A DNA stretch of 64,000 bases from positions 124,001-188,000 of the forward strand of contig NZ_JAASAH010000007.1 of the NCBI RefSeq assembly GCF_012726235.1. Reading direction: 5' to 3'. The position numbers and the translations under genes were made by a program. The number at the start of each line of letters is the position of its first letter. The first letter of the stretch is position 1. Positions 9,061-17,511 of this stretch are shown here, piece after piece. The stretch comes from Streptomyces sp. HNM0574. GTDB taxonomy: Bacteria; Actinomycetota; Actinomycetes; Streptomycetales; Streptomycetaceae. The notes beneath the pieces were generated by a model. It saw only the letters and a program-made list of their open reading frames with translations, was not told the origin of the DNA and did no database searches.

Positions 9061-9992
9061 CGCCGGGCCTCCTCGGTCAGGTGGCCGTTGGCGGCGAGTT
9101 CGTCGCCGTAGTGGCGGAGCATGAGCTCCTCCAGCGTCGGCGGGTGGCTGGTGAGGCTGCGGATGCCGGAGGCGGTCAACTCGCGTACGGCGCGGTCGAG
9201 ATGGGTGCCGTCGACGGCGAAGCGGACGCGGTTGCCCTCGGCGCTGACGTCGTGCACCCCGGGCAGGCCGCCGAGCCCGGGCACGGGCCGTTCGGTCTCG
9301 GCCTCGACGGTGGTGCGCGTCAGGTGGCGCATCTCGCCGAGGGTGCCGGACTGCACGGTCCGCCCGAGCCGGACGATGCTGACGCGGTCGCAGAGCTTCT
9401 CGACCTGGGCCAGGATGTGGCTGGAGAGCAGGACGGTCCGGCCCTCCTCCTTGGCCCGGAGGATGACGTCCTGGAAGACGACCTCCATCAACGGGTCGAG
9501 CCCGGCGGTCGGTTCGTCGAGCAGCAGCAGTTCCGCGTCGGACGCGAGGGCGGCCACGATGGCGACCTTCTGCCGGTTGCCCTTGGAGTAGGTGCGGCCC
9601 TTCTTGGTGGGGTCGAGGTCGAAGCGTTCGAGGAGTTCGTCGCGGCGGCGGGTGTCGAGTCCGCCGCGCAGCCTGGCGAGCAGGTCGATGCACTCGCCGC
9701 CGGTCAGGTTGGGCCACAGTTCGACGTCGCCGGGCACGTAGGCGAGGCGGCTGTGCAGGGCGACGGCGTCGCCCCAGGGGTCGCGGCCGAGCAGCCGTAC
9801 GGTGCCGGCGTCGGCGCGGAGCAGGCCCAGCAGGACACGGACGGTGGTGGACTTCCCGGCGCCGTTCGGTCCGAGGAAGCCGTGCACCTCGCCGGTGCCG
9901 ACCTCCAGCGAGAGGCCGTCCAGGGCGCGGGTCCGGCCGAAGGTCTTGACCAGGCCGGAGACAGAGATGGCGGAGTCTGCCGTCGCGTTCAT
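9057..9992 (-). CDS. ABC transporter ATP-binding protein
   Basis: 311 aa. Walker [10 protein letters not shown] at residues 41-49, signature region SKGNRQKV (a variant of LSGGQ common in drug-exporter ATPases), Walker [13 protein letters not shown], and H-loop LLSSHIL. A C-terminal ferredoxin-like extension follows, as in DrrA/NatA-type exporters. It couples ATP hydrolysis to the permease encoded immediately downstream with an ATGA overlap. The ATG at 9992 faces the divergent regulator; a near-perfect palindrome lies 20 bp upstream, so this operon is probably repressed by that regulator. Confidence 0.92.
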   Translation of the reverse strand: MNATADSAISVSGLVKTFGRTRALDGLSLEVGTGEVHGFLGPNGAGKSTTVRVLLGLLRADAGTVRLLGRDPWGDAVALHSRLAYVPGDVELWPNLTGGECIDLLARLRGGLDTRRRDELLERFDLDPTKKGRTYSKGNRQKVAIVAALASDAELLLLDEPTAGLDPLMEVVFQDVILRAKEEGRTVLLSSHILAQVEKLCDRVSIVRLGRTVQSGTLGEMRHLTRTTVEAETERPVPGLGGLPGVHDVSAEGNRVRFAVDGTHLDRAVRELTASGIRSLTSHPPTLEELMLRHYGDELAANGHLTEEARR

Positions 9993-10011
9993 ACTCCCGA
10001 AGCTACGCTTG

Positions 10012-10029
10012 CTTCATAAATTTGTGAAG
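10012..10029. promoter_or_regulatory. Palindromic operator in the divergent ABC-exporter/GbsR promoter region
   Basis: CTTCATAAATTTGTGAAG is an 18-bp near-perfect dyad (CTTCAyAAATTTrTGAAG) in an AT-rich island between two divergent genes in otherwise GC-rich DNA. Position and symmetry fit a dimeric winged-helix regulator site, most simply autoregulation by the 10089 gene product and control of the exporter. Confidence 0.65.
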
Positions 10030-10088
10030 TTAAAGAAGTATCAAGAGTGCGAGCCGTACGGGGCCCCGGCGTGCGAGAGGATGGGGGC

Positions 10089-10625
10089 GTGATGGCGAAC
10101 GACGATCAGCAGCGAGCGAACGAGCGGCCCAGCGGCCAGGAACCCCCCGAGCGCCCCTACGACGAGGACGTGTCCGCCTTCGTCGAACGCTTCGCCGCCG
10201 ACATGACCGAGGCGGGCATGCCCCGCATGCCCTCCCGCGTCTTCGCCTGCCTGCTCGCCGAGGACAGCGGGGTGCTCGGCTCCTCCGAGATCGCCGAGCG
10301 CCTGCAGATCTCCCCCGCCGCCGTCTCGGGCGCCGTCCGCTACCTCAGCCAGGTCCGGATGATCAGCCGGGAACGGGTGCCGGGCTCCCGCCGCGAGCAG
10401 TACCGGCTGCACGCCGACGTCTGGTACGAGGCGATCGTGAACCGCGACGACGTCCTCGCCCGCTGGCTGACCACCTTCCGCACCGGCGTCGACGTGCTCG
10501 GCGCCCGCACCCCCGCCGGCGAACGCATGGGCGAGACCGTCGAGTTCTTCGAGTTCATGCGGGCCGAGCTGGACGGCATGGTCGAGCGCTGGCGCGCCCA
10601 CCGGGCAGCACGCAGCCGCACCTGA
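10089..10625 (+). CDS. GbsR/MarR-type winged-helix transcriptional regulator
   Basis: 178 aa from GTG 10089 (GAGAGG eight bases upstream); an in-frame ATG follows at 10092. The central part reads as a winged HTH: MPSRVFACLLAEDSG, SSEIAERLQISPAAVSGAVR as recognition helix, then a basic wing RERVPGSRREQYRL, followed by a helical dimerisation region. This matches the actinobacterial GbsR/MarR group that sits divergent to ABC-2 drug exporters. It probably represses the exporter operon through the palindrome at 10012-10029 and is relieved by the pump substrate (inference). Confidence 0.85.
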   Translation: MMANDDQQRANERPSGQEPPERPYDEDVSAFVERFAADMTEAGMPRMPSRVFACLLAEDSGVLGSSEIAERLQISPAAVSGAVRYLSQVRMISRERVPGSRREQYRLHADVWYEAIVNRDDVLARWLTTFRTGVDVLGARTPAGERMGETVEFFEFMRAELDGMVERWRAHRAARSRT

Positions 10626-10658
10626 AACCGGTGGCCCCGCTCCCCCGGCACAGCCAAC

Positions 10659-11246
10659 ATGGCTGCCATGACGAACAGTTGGAGCACCCCGGGCCGCCGC
10701 GCCGACATGTTCCTGCCCGCCGGGGACGACCCGCGCGCGGGCGCCGCGCCGCCGGACGGTGAACGCGCCGTGCTCGCCGCGTTCCTCCGCGGCCAGCGGG
10801 CGACGCTGGAGCTGAAGTGCTCCGGGCTCGACGCCGCCGCGCTCGCCCGTCGCTCGGCCGAACCGTCCACGATGTCCCTGCTCGGCCTCGTCCGGCACCT
10901 GGCCGACGTGGAACGCGGCTGGATGCGCGCCCGCGTCGCCGGACAGAACGTGGCACCGCGCTTCCGCTCGGCGGCCGACCCGGACGGGGACTTCGACGGC
11001 GCCGTCGCCGACCCGGAGGTCGTCGCCGGGGCGTGGCGCGCGTGGCGGGAGGAGACGGCGTTCACCGACCGCCTGCTGTCGTCGGCCTCCGGGCTCGACG
11101 CGGAGGTGCGGTACGTGGGGCACGACGGGGGTGCGGTGCGGGTCTCGCTGCGGGAGGTCGTCGTGCACCTCATCGAGGAGTACGCGCGCCACAACGGGCA
11201 CGCGGATCTTCTCCGGGAGCGGGTGGACGGGCGGGTGGGGGAGTAG
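10659..11246 (+). CDS. DinB/DUF664 family protein
   Basis: 195 aa. The four-helix-bundle pattern of DinB/YfiT-like enzymes is visible: a first metal-site histidine in VRHLADVERGWM and a second cluster in EEYARHNGHADLLRE near the C-terminus, which together provide the three His ligands. Actinobacterial DUF664 members are thought to be metal- and mycothiol-dependent transferases or isomerases; substrate unknown. Start uncertain: ATG at 10659 or 10668, neither with a good ribosome binding site. It begins 33 bp after the GbsR-type regulator in the same direction, so they may share a transcript. Confidence 0.8.
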   Translation: MAAMTNSWSTPGRRADMFLPAGDDPRAGAAPPDGERAVLAAFLRGQRATLELKCSGLDAAALARRSAEPSTMSLLGLVRHLADVERGWMRARVAGQNVAPRFRSAADPDGDFDGAVADPEVVAGAWRAWREETAFTDRLLSSASGLDAEVRYVGHDGGAVRVSLREVVVHLIEEYARHNGHADLLRERVDGRVGE

Positions 11247-11426
11247 GGGGGCGCGGCGCTTCTCGGGGTGCGGGTGCCTGTGCGTGCGCGGGGTGCGGGT
11301 GCGTCGTGGCTCGGGCTTTTCGCGCAGTTCCCCGCGCCCCTTTTCGCGGGCTCGCCCCGCTCGTTCAGGTGCGGCGGCGCCGTGGCTCGGGCCTTTCGCG
11401 CAGTTCCCCGCGCCCCTTTCAGGGCG
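11247..11426. repeat. Dispersed GC-rich repeat cluster
   Basis: Two copies of GCGCAGTTCCCCGCGCCCCT (11322-11341, 11398-11417) plus GGGTGCGGGTGCGTCGTGGCT shared with the 7013 region. It lies between convergent genes (DinB-like +, DAG-kinase-like -). The trailing GGGCGC pairs with the core in each copy, so hairpins and bidirectional termination are plausible. Confidence 0.65.
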
Positions 11427-12545
11427 CTACCGCGCCCCCTGCGGTGGTACTGCCGGGACTGTGAGGCGGAGGGCGGCGGGGGCTACGGTCCAGGTGCGGG
11501 TGCGGAAGGGGCCGCGTTCGGACGTGTCGGCGCGGTAGTGGAAGTCGCGGCCGGAGACGGTGACCGCGCGGGCCCGGGCCCGGACGAAGCCGGCCGACGG
11601 GTCGGCGACGGCGACCGCGCGCGAGGCCGCGGCCAGCACCGAGTCCGGCAGCGACCGCGAGCGGACCGTCACCTCGGCCAGCCCCCGGCACCCGCTCGCA
11701 CCCCGCCCGTCGACCGTCGAGACGGAGATCTCCTCCACCGCGCAGTCGAGATCGGCGAGCAGTTCCCCGTCGGCCTCGACGCGCAGCCGCTGCGGCTCCG
11801 GCCCCCGCTCCCGGCTCCCGCCCTGCTGCGGCACCTGCATGGTCCGCGCGAGGCTCCGCGCGACCCGGCGCAGCGGCGAGCCCGCACCCCCGTCGGCGCG
11901 CCCCGCGTCCGCCTCCGCGTCCTGCGCGTACGCCCCGGAGCCGGACGTACCCGACCCGGCGTCCGACCGCACCTCGCCCCCGTCCGCCGCCGGACGCGCG
12001 GCCCGCACGCTCAGCATCCCGCCGCGTACGCCCCGCGCCAGCGCGCCCGCCGCGACGCGGGAGGCGCCCTCCGGGGCCTCCTCCGGCTGCGGGGCGGGGA
12101 TGCGCAGGCCGCCGATGACGACGCCGCCGCTCTCGTCGATCAGCACGTCGAAGCGGTGCTCGACCCCGGCGAGGACCGTGCGGGAGGCGGCCACCACGTC
12201 CGGCGGGAGCCCGAGCCCCCGGGTCAGCGCGACCGACTCCAGGGTGCCGACCGGGACCACCGACAGCTCCGCCTCGTCCAGCTCCCGGCCCCGGTGCAGC
12301 AGCTCGACGGCCCGCAGCAGCGACCGGTCGTCGCCGATCACGACCGGGCGGCGGCTGCCTCTGCGGGCCAGCATCCGCTCGGCCTCCTCGGGCCCGTCCG
12401 GCAGGCACACCTTGGCGCCGGGTGACCCGGCGCACAGCACGTCTCTCGCGATCCGCACCGATTCGGCGTCCGTGAGCCTGGCGACGGGGTCGACGAGCAC
12501 GAGCAGCGGGGCCCGTGAGTCGTTCGCGGGGTCTGGAGCCGACAC
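11427..12545 (-). CDS. Diacylglycerol kinase-like protein
   Basis: 372 aa. The N-terminal 130 residues resemble the catalytic domain of the DAGK/sphingosine kinase family: LVLVDPVAR, then PVVIGDDRSLLRAVELL in place of the usual GGDGT loop, and LSVVPVGTLESVALTRGLGLP matching the family's PlGTgN..A..lg. The glycine-rich GGDGT is changed to GDDRS and GTGND to GTLES, so catalytic competence is questionable. A long low-complexity acidic insert (about 160-230) precedes a beta-rich C-terminal domain. GTG start with AGAGGA upstream. It sits divergent to purA, an arrangement that seems common in Streptomyces chromosomes. Confidence 0.65.
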   Translation of the reverse strand: MSAPDPANDSRAPLLVLVDPVARLTDAESVRIARDVLCAGSPGAKVCLPDGPEEAERMLARRGSRRPVVIGDDRSLLRAVELLHRGRELDEAELSVVPVGTLESVALTRGLGLPPDVVAASRTVLAGVEHRFDVLIDESGGVVIGGLRIPAPQPEEAPEGASRVAAGALARGVRGGMLSVRAARPAADGGEVRSDAGSGTSGSGAYAQDAEADAGRADGGAGSPLRRVARSLARTMQVPQQGGSRERGPEPQRLRVEADGELLADLDCAVEEISVSTVDGRGASGCRGLAEVTVRSRSLPDSVLAAASRAVAVADPSAGFVRARARAVTVSGRDFHYRADTSERGPFRTRTWTVAPAALRLTVPAVPPQGAR

Positions 12546-12579
12546 CTTGTTCCTCTCTCAGGTAACCTCTCGGTGCAAG

Positions 12580-12607
12580 AGCCCCTTTCGCTGTTGCGAC
12601 AGGGGCT
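12580..12607 (+). promoter_or_regulatory. Hairpin in the purA leader region
   Basis: AGCCCCT (12580-12586) pairs with AGGGGCT (12601-12607) across a 14-nt loop in the 152-bp divergent interval before purA. It could be a leader structure for purA, but no purine-riboswitch core can be recognised and no poly-U tract follows. Low confidence. Confidence 0.25.
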
Positions 12608-12697
12608 TCCTCTATCTGGGGCACCGGTCCGCGGCTCTTGCGATGGCAAAAGCGCCACGCACGTGGGACATGCCCCGCCCGGAAGGGGTGTACGCCT

Positions 12698-13984
12698 GTG
12701 CCCGCACTTGTGCTGCTCGGTGCTCAGTGGGGTGACGAAGGAAAGGGAAAGGCCACCGACCTGCTCGGTGGCTCAGTGGATTACGTGGTGCGCTACCAGG
12801 GCGGCAACAATGCCGGCCACACGGTCGTCGTCGGCGACCAGAAGTACGCGCTGCATCTGCTGCCTTCCGGGATTCTCTCGCCGGGGTGCACCCCGGTCAT
12901 CGGCAACGGTGTCGTCGTCGATCCTTCGGTGCTGCTCTCCGAGCTGAGCGGCCTGAACGAGCGCGGCGTCGACACCTCCAAGCTGCTGGTCAGCGGTAAC
13001 GCGCACCTGATCACCCCGTACCACACCGAGGTCGACAAGGTGACGGAACGCTTCCTCGGGAAGCGGAAGATCGGCACCACGGGCCGCGGTATCGGCCCGG
13101 CCTACGCGGACAAGATCAACCGGGTGGGCATTCGCGTCCAGGACCTCTTCGACGAGTCGATCCTGGAACAGAAGGTCGAGGCCGCTCTCGACTTCAAGAA
13201 CCAGGTCCTCGCCAAGCTGTACAACCGACGCGCGGTCCGCGCCGAGCAGATCGTCGAGGAACTGCTGGGCTACGCCGACAAGATCGGCCCGTACGTCACG
13301 GACACCACGCTCACCCTGAACAACGCCATCGACGAGGGCAAGGTCGTCCTCTTCGAGGGCGGCCAGGGCACGCTGCTCGACGTCGACCACGGCACGTACC
13401 CCTTCGTCACCTCCTCGAACCCGACCTCGGGCGGGGCGTGCACGGGTGCGGGCGTCGGCCCGACGAAGATCAGCCGCGTCATCGGCATCCTGAAGGCGTA
13501 CACGACCCGCGTCGGCGCGGGCCCGTTCCCGACGGAACTGTTCGACGAGGACGGCGAGGCGCTGCGGACCATCGGCGGCGAGCGCGGTGTCACCACCGGC
13601 CGTGACCGGCGCTGCGGCTGGTTCGACGCGGTCATCGCCCGCTACGCCACGCGCGTCAACGGCCTCACGGACTTCTTCCTCACCAAGCTCGACGTGCTGA
13701 CCGGCTGGGAGCGCATCCCGGTCTGCGTCGCGTACGAGATCGACGGCAAGCGCGTCGAGGAACTGCCGTTCAACCAGAGCGACTTCCACCACGCCAAGCC
13801 GGTCTACGAGTACCTGCCGGGCTGGAGCGAGGACATCACGAAGGCCAAGACCTTCGAGGAGCTCCCGAAGAACGCGCAGGCGTACGTGAAGGCCCTGGAG
13901 GAGATGTCGGGCGCCCCGATCTCCGCCATCGGCGTCGGCCCCGGCCGCGACGAGACGATCCAGATCAACTCCTTCCTGGACTGA
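12698..13984 (+). CDS. purA: Adenylosuccinate synthetase
   Basis: 428 aa, standard length. Catalyses IMP + Asp + GTP -> adenylosuccinate, the first committed step to AMP. Motifs: [16 protein letters not shown] (phosphate-binding loop, catalytic Asp and Lys), [11 protein letters not shown] (His general acid), [14 protein letters not shown] (IMP loop), [20 protein letters not shown], and [12 protein letters not shown] (Asp-binding loop). GTG at 12698 is chosen because GGAAGGGG lies eight bases before it and the protein then begins directly at the first beta strand; in-frame codons upstream add no conserved sequence. The gene is monocistronic, with a strong terminator directly after it. Confidence 0.99.
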   Translation: MPALVLLGAQWGDEGKGKATDLLGGSVDYVVRYQGGNNAGHTVVVGDQKYALHLLPSGILSPGCTPVIGNGVVVDPSVLLSELSGLNERGVDTSKLLVSGNAHLITPYHTEVDKVTERFLGKRKIGTTGRGIGPAYADKINRVGIRVQDLFDESILEQKVEAALDFKNQVLAKLYNRRAVRAEQIVEELLGYADKIGPYVTDTTLTLNNAIDEGKVVLFEGGQGTLLDVDHGTYPFVTSSNPTSGGACTGAGVGPTKISRVIGILKAYTTRVGAGPFPTELFDEDGEALRTIGGERGVTTGRDRRCGWFDAVIARYATRVNGLTDFFLTKLDVLTGWERIPVCVAYEIDGKRVEELPFNQSDFHHAKPVYEYLPGWSEDITKAKTFEELPKNAQAYVKALEEMSGAPISAIGVGPGRDETIQINSFLD

Positions 13985-13995
13985 TCACTCCTCCC

Positions 13996-14047
13996 CGCGC
14001 CCGCCGCGCGCCCCGGCCCTTTCCGGCCGCGGTGCGCGGCGGGCGCG
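13996..14047 (+). terminator. Terminator of purA
   Basis: A 14-nt perfect stem (CGCGCCCGCCGCGC at 13996-14009 with its complement at 14034-14047); the 24-nt loop carries an inner CCGG..CCGG stem. It starts 12 bp after the purA stop codon. No U-tract, as usual for Streptomyces. Confidence 0.7.
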
Positions 14048-14233
14048 GCGCGTTACCGCAAGTCCTCCCGGCGGGCGGGGTTTTGAGCCGCGGGACGGAT
14101 TCAGCCAGAGTGCGGTTACGGGGCGTGGCCGGTTCGATGCCGAGGGTAGGCACGGGGAGGTGTGCGCGGCCGGGTGCTCCCCGGGCGCGGCGCCTGGAGG
14201 AGAACTCCGTTCCGGTACCCCGTGGAGGATCGT

Positions 14234-15487
14234 ATGGTCGACCGCATTCCGGCCCTCACCGTCGTGCAGACCCCCGACGGCTGGAAACACTTCGCCTTTG
14301 CCGAGCACCGCTACGTGGAGTTCGACGACACCCGGATTCTGGACGCCGGGGAGATCGGGGGCGGCGACGGGCGCTGGCGCTCCGTCGTCCCGGAGATCTT
14401 CTGGCGGGACAACACCGACGCCGGCGTCGTCGGCGAGGCGTCCGTGTCGTACGGGGACCCGCGGTTCCACACGTACACCCTCGTCAAGGGCGAGGACGTG
14501 GCCGTCTTCCGGGACCGCGAACTCGTCGAGCAGAGCACCGTCGCCAAAAAGTGGAGCGGGATGAACTCCTGGCTCGGCGGGGCCGCGTTGCAGGCCCTCG
14601 GGACGGTCAGGCGCAACGGCGTCTGGAAACTCCTCGCCCTGTCGGGGGACCGCTATGGCTTCTTCGGCGACGGCAGCAAGGTGTGGGAGACCGGCACGAT
14701 CTCCCGGAAGTGGCCGTTCCTTCCCCCGCGTTTCCAGACCGACATCGACTCCGTGGCGATCGTCCCCGAATCCCGGTGGAAGTACCTGTGCACCAAGGGC
14801 AGCGAGGTCGTCCTCTTCGACGACTCCGGGATCATCGAGGGTCCGCGCCCGGTCCAGGAGAAGTGGCCGCACCTGTGGCAGCGGCTCCAGGAGTGGGAGG
14901 GGACGGCTCCGCCGGCCACGGACGCCGGATCCGAGGCGCCCAGCGGTGCCGGTGAGACCGGGACGGCCACGCCTTCCGGCGGGATCACGCTGCCCGCGGG
15001 GGCCATCGAGCGGAAGCTGAGCGACGCCACATGGCCCGGATTCGAGGACTTCAAGCGGTACTTCGAGAGCTGCGCGCAGCAGTTCTGGGAGTACAAGACC
15101 CCGAAGGGGGTCCACCCCACCTCCTCGGCGATCGTCTTCGGTGACGGGGAGGTCAAGCAGACCGGGACCACGGGCTTCCCGCCCCGCCCGGTCATGAGCG
15201 AGACATGCGACGAGATGGTCCGGATCCTGAACACGGCGGAGTTCCGCGCCATGTACAACCTGCTTCCCGCCGGAACCCACGTGGTGAGCGCCTTCTGCCA
15301 GCTCTACGTGCTCAAGTACCGGGAGAAGCTGGGCCTGGCCGGGGCCAGGGGTACGTACACGCTCAGGTTCTCGGTGTGGCCCGATGTCCTGGAGCACCAG
15401 GACGAGGCGCAGTTTTCCCAGGACACCCTGGTCAGGTACTCGGCGTCGGACTCCAAGCGGACCTGGCCCGTTACCGTCTGCCTCTGA
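14234..15487 (+). CDS. Hypothetical protein with hemopexin-like repeats
   Basis: 417 aa. The first 230 residues contain four repeats of hemopexin character, each of the form aromatic-basic strand, [Y/F]..F.D, a G/P turn and W..[L/M]: WKHFAFAEHRYVEFDD, TYTLVKGEDVAVFRD..KKWSGM, WKLLALSGDRYGFFGD..RKWPFL, and WKYLCTKGSEVVLFDD..EKWPHL. Four repeats would make one complete four-bladed propeller. A short Pro/Gly/Thr linker and a 150-residue C-terminal domain of no recognised family follow (contains CAQQFWEYKTPKGVHP). No signal peptide. GTGGAGG precedes the ATG. Function unknown; hemopexin folds in other organisms bind proteins or ligands. Confidence 0.7.
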   Translation: MVDRIPALTVVQTPDGWKHFAFAEHRYVEFDDTRILDAGEIGGGDGRWRSVVPEIFWRDNTDAGVVGEASVSYGDPRFHTYTLVKGEDVAVFRDRELVEQSTVAKKWSGMNSWLGGAALQALGTVRRNGVWKLLALSGDRYGFFGDGSKVWETGTISRKWPFLPPRFQTDIDSVAIVPESRWKYLCTKGSEVVLFDDSGIIEGPRPVQEKWPHLWQRLQEWEGTAPPATDAGSEAPSGAGETGTATPSGGITLPAGAIERKLSDATWPGFEDFKRYFESCAQQFWEYKTPKGVHPTSSAIVFGDGEVKQTGTTGFPPRPVMSETCDEMVRILNTAEFRAMYNLLPAGTHVVSAFCQLYVLKYREKLGLAGARGTYTLRFSVWPDVLEHQDEAQFSQDTLVRYSASDSKRTWPVTVCL

Positions 15488-15515
15488 GTCCACCCACGGG
15501 TGAGGAGCGCGTACA

Positions 15516-15559
15516 CCCCGGTGCGGTTGTCCACAGGGCTGTGGACAACCGCACCGGGG
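15516..15559. terminator. 20-bp perfect hairpin carrying two inverted DnaA-box-like sequences
   Basis: Arms 15516-15535 and 15540-15559 are perfectly complementary around GGGC and are followed by CTTTCCC, a strong terminator for the hemopexin-like gene. Within the arms are TTGTCCACA (15527-15535) and its inverse (15540-15548), identical to the Streptomyces DnaA-box consensus. Confidence 0.75.
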
Positions 15560-15610
15560 CTTTCCCCTCTGCGGCTACGCTGTGCGCCGTAGTGGAAGGA
15601 GGGGGAGCGG

Positions 15611-16462
15611 ATGCCTCCGAGAAAGCCGCAGACCGAACGGCGACGGCGACTCGGCGCGGAGCTGCGCATCATGCGCGAACAGGCGGGGCTGACGATCAGC
15701 GAGGCGGCCGCCATGCACGGGACGGACCGCACCACCATGACCAACATCGAGGTGGGCCGTTTCGGCGTGAGCGCGGACCGCGTCCGGGTCTGGGCCTCCA
15801 ACTACGCGTGCCGCGAGACGGATTACGTCAACGCCCTGGCCAACATGGCCAAGGAGCGCGGACCCCACTGGTGGGACGAGTACCGGGACCTGCTCAACGC
15901 CGGGGTCCTGGACCTCGCGGAGATGGAGCAGTACGCGGTTGCGCTCCGGACGTCCCAGATCACGCATGTGCCTGGGCTGCTCCAGCACAAGGCGTACACG
16001 AAGGCCGTCTTCCGGCACGCTGTTCCGGCGCTGGCGCCCGATGACTTCGAGCGCAAGGTGAACTTCCGAATGGAGCGCCGTCGAGTGCTCGACCGCGAGG
16101 GCCGGCCGCAGTTCACCTTCCTCATCCATGAGGTGGCCCTGCACATGCGGTTCGGGGACAGCAACAGCACCCGGGCACAGTTGAAGCACCTGCTGGAACA
16201 GACGGACCGGGAGAACGTGACGATCCGCGTCATCCCCTTCGCCGCAGGCGGGTTCGCCACCGCGGGCGTCTCCACTTCGTATGCCTACGGTCCTGTTGCC
16301 AGACTGGACATGGCGCAGACGGACATTCCGACCGGCTCGTTGTTCCAGCACGCCGAGACGCCTCTGGCCAACTACCGGGAAGTCCATGACCGGATGGAGC
16401 GCATCTCCCTCGATCCGGAAGCGTCCAGGAAGTTCATCCACGCAGAACTGACACAGCTCTGA
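15611..16462 (+). CDS. XRE-family helix-turn-helix regulator with DUF5753 domain
   Basis: 283 aa. N-terminal XRE HTH (LRIMREQAGLTISEAAAMHG, then TDRTTMTNIEVGRFGVS), followed by the roughly 180-residue DUF5753 effector-like domain with its typical YRDLLNAG..., E..A..LRTSQITHVPGLLQ, ERR..., HEVALHMRFG and ENVTIRVIPF motifs. In Streptomyces these WhiJ-like proteins pair with a small DUF397 protein that modulates DNA binding and influences development or antibiotic production; the DUF397 gene follows 16 bp downstream. GGAGGGGGA precedes the ATG. Target genes unknown, possibly the two small genes after it. Confidence 0.93.
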   Translation: MPPRKPQTERRRRLGAELRIMREQAGLTISEAAAMHGTDRTTMTNIEVGRFGVSADRVRVWASNYACRETDYVNALANMAKERGPHWWDEYRDLLNAGVLDLAEMEQYAVALRTSQITHVPGLLQHKAYTKAVFRHAVPALAPDDFERKVNFRMERRRVLDREGRPQFTFLIHEVALHMRFGDSNSTRAQLKHLLEQTDRENVTIRVIPFAAGGFATAGVSTSYAYGPVARLDMAQTDIPTGSLFQHAETPLANYREVHDRMERISLDPEASRKFIHAELTQL

Positions 16463-16478
16463 AGGCGGGAGAAGAAGA

Positions 16479-16664
16479 GTGGAACCGCAGTGGCGCAAGT
16501 CCTCGTTCTCGGAGACCGACGACTGCCTCGAACTGGCCTCGCACGACGGCGACATACTGGTTCGGGAGAGCGACGATCCCACGTCGGTCGTCCGAACGAG
16601 CCCTACGAAGCTGCGCGCTTTTCTGGCAGGCGCCAAGGCGGGCGAGTTCGACGACCTGGTATGA
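16479..16664 (+). CDS. DUF397 domain-containing small protein
   Basis: 61 aa. Complete DUF397: W.KSSFSE..DCLELA....ILVRESDDP....V..SP..LRAFLAGAKAGEFD. These proteins are obligate neighbours of XRE-DUF5753 regulators (the WhiJ/BldB-linked system) and may act as antagonist or co-regulator, in a toxin-antitoxin-like relation. GTG start preceded by GGGAG. Same operon as the regulator. Confidence 0.92.
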   Translation: MEPQWRKSSFSETDDCLELASHDGDILVRESDDPTSVVRTSPTKLRAFLAGAKAGEFDDLV

Positions 16665-16848
16665 CGCACCAACTCCCCGCAGGCATATGCCATTTCGAGG
16701 AACTTCCGTCAAATATGTTGGATGCGCCGCCATCTTGGATATAGCGTTGCCGTACGCTCGCGACGCATGGGCGTCCGGGCGCACAAAGGCGCCCCGGCGG
16801 TGCTAGCAACACCCCGGGGCATGGCCAACGCTTACCAGGAGCGTCAGC

Positions 16849-17121
16849 ATGTCTCACCGTATCTCTCGGTTACTCTCCCGTCTCCTGCCGCCTCTGATCG
16901 CGCTGCTGCTTCCGGCCACCGGGCGGCACCGGGTGTGTTCCTGCGGCGGGCGGCGGCGGTCCGTCGTGCGGCGGCGGACCACCACCTCCGGGCTCGGGCT
17001 GCTCGTCCGGGCGCTCGATCCGCCTCAATTGCCCTGTCCCGACGAGACGTTCGACGTCACGGGTCCGCTCGTCCGCCCGTACCTTCTCGCGCACGAGCGT
17101 GCGACGGGGGTGGCAGCATGA
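16849..17121 (+). CDS. Small Streptomyces hypothetical protein with a TTA codon
   Basis: 90 aa. A hydrophobic/basic N-terminus (RLLSRLLPPLIALLLPATGRH) is followed by an Arg-rich centre and a C-terminal FDVTGPLVRPYLLAHE motif. CAGGAGCG precedes the ATG. Leu8 is encoded by TTA (16870-16872), the rare bldA-dependent codon, so translation should be tied to development. Its stop overlaps the start of the next small gene (ATGA). It often occurs beside XRE/DUF397 loci, as here. Function unknown. Confidence 0.7.
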   Translation: MSHRISRLLSRLLPPLIALLLPATGRHRVCSCGGRRRSVVRRRTTTSGLGLLVRALDPPQLPCPDETFDVTGPLVRPYLLAHERATGVAA

Positions 17122-17384
17122 CGCGGCACGTGGACCGGGTGCCGAGCAAAGGTGTGGAACGGGAGGCGGACGGGCGGTTCGCGATCCCTCTGTGGCTGCG
17201 GCGGGACGGGCACTTCGACGGGGACGTGGCGCTGCGGCTCACCCCGGCCGAGGCCGAGCTGCTGCACGCGCAGCTCTGCTTCGCGCTCGACGGGCACCCG
17301 GTCACGCGCGGCGGCGTGCCGGGCCTTCCGGCACCCGACTGCCGGAAGGCCACGCTGGGCAGCGCGGGGGTGCGTTGGCCCTGA
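17118..17384 (+). CDS. Small hypothetical protein
   Basis: 88 aa, translationally coupled (ATGA) to the preceding TTA-containing gene. Composition is ordinary for Streptomyces: RFAIPLWLRRDGHFDGDVAL, then LTPAEAELLHAQL. No cofactor motif, signal peptide or membrane segment. A longer in-frame start upstream exists but overlaps the preceding gene almost entirely. Function not recognised. Confidence 0.65.
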   Translation: MTRHVDRVPSKGVEREADGRFAIPLWLRRDGHFDGDVALRLTPAEAELLHAQLCFALDGHPVTRGGVPGLPAPDCRKATLGSAGVRWP

Positions 17385-17511
17385 GGCGGGATCGCGGAAA
17401 ATAACCCGGAGAAATTCTCGTGATCGTGCATCTGCCCGCCCTTTCCGTGCGTCTCACCATCGGGCCACGTTCTGAAGTGGCCGCACATAAGGGGCATTTG
17501 GAGTATGCAAC

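Noticed and set aside
12546..12697. Riboswitch upstream of purA
   Set aside because: Only one short 7-bp stem with a 14-nt loop; no purine, SAM or other riboswitch core could be recognised.
16722..17117. Longer N-terminus for the 17118 gene
   Set aside because: It would overlap the 16849 gene, which has its own RBS; ATGA coupling supports the short start.
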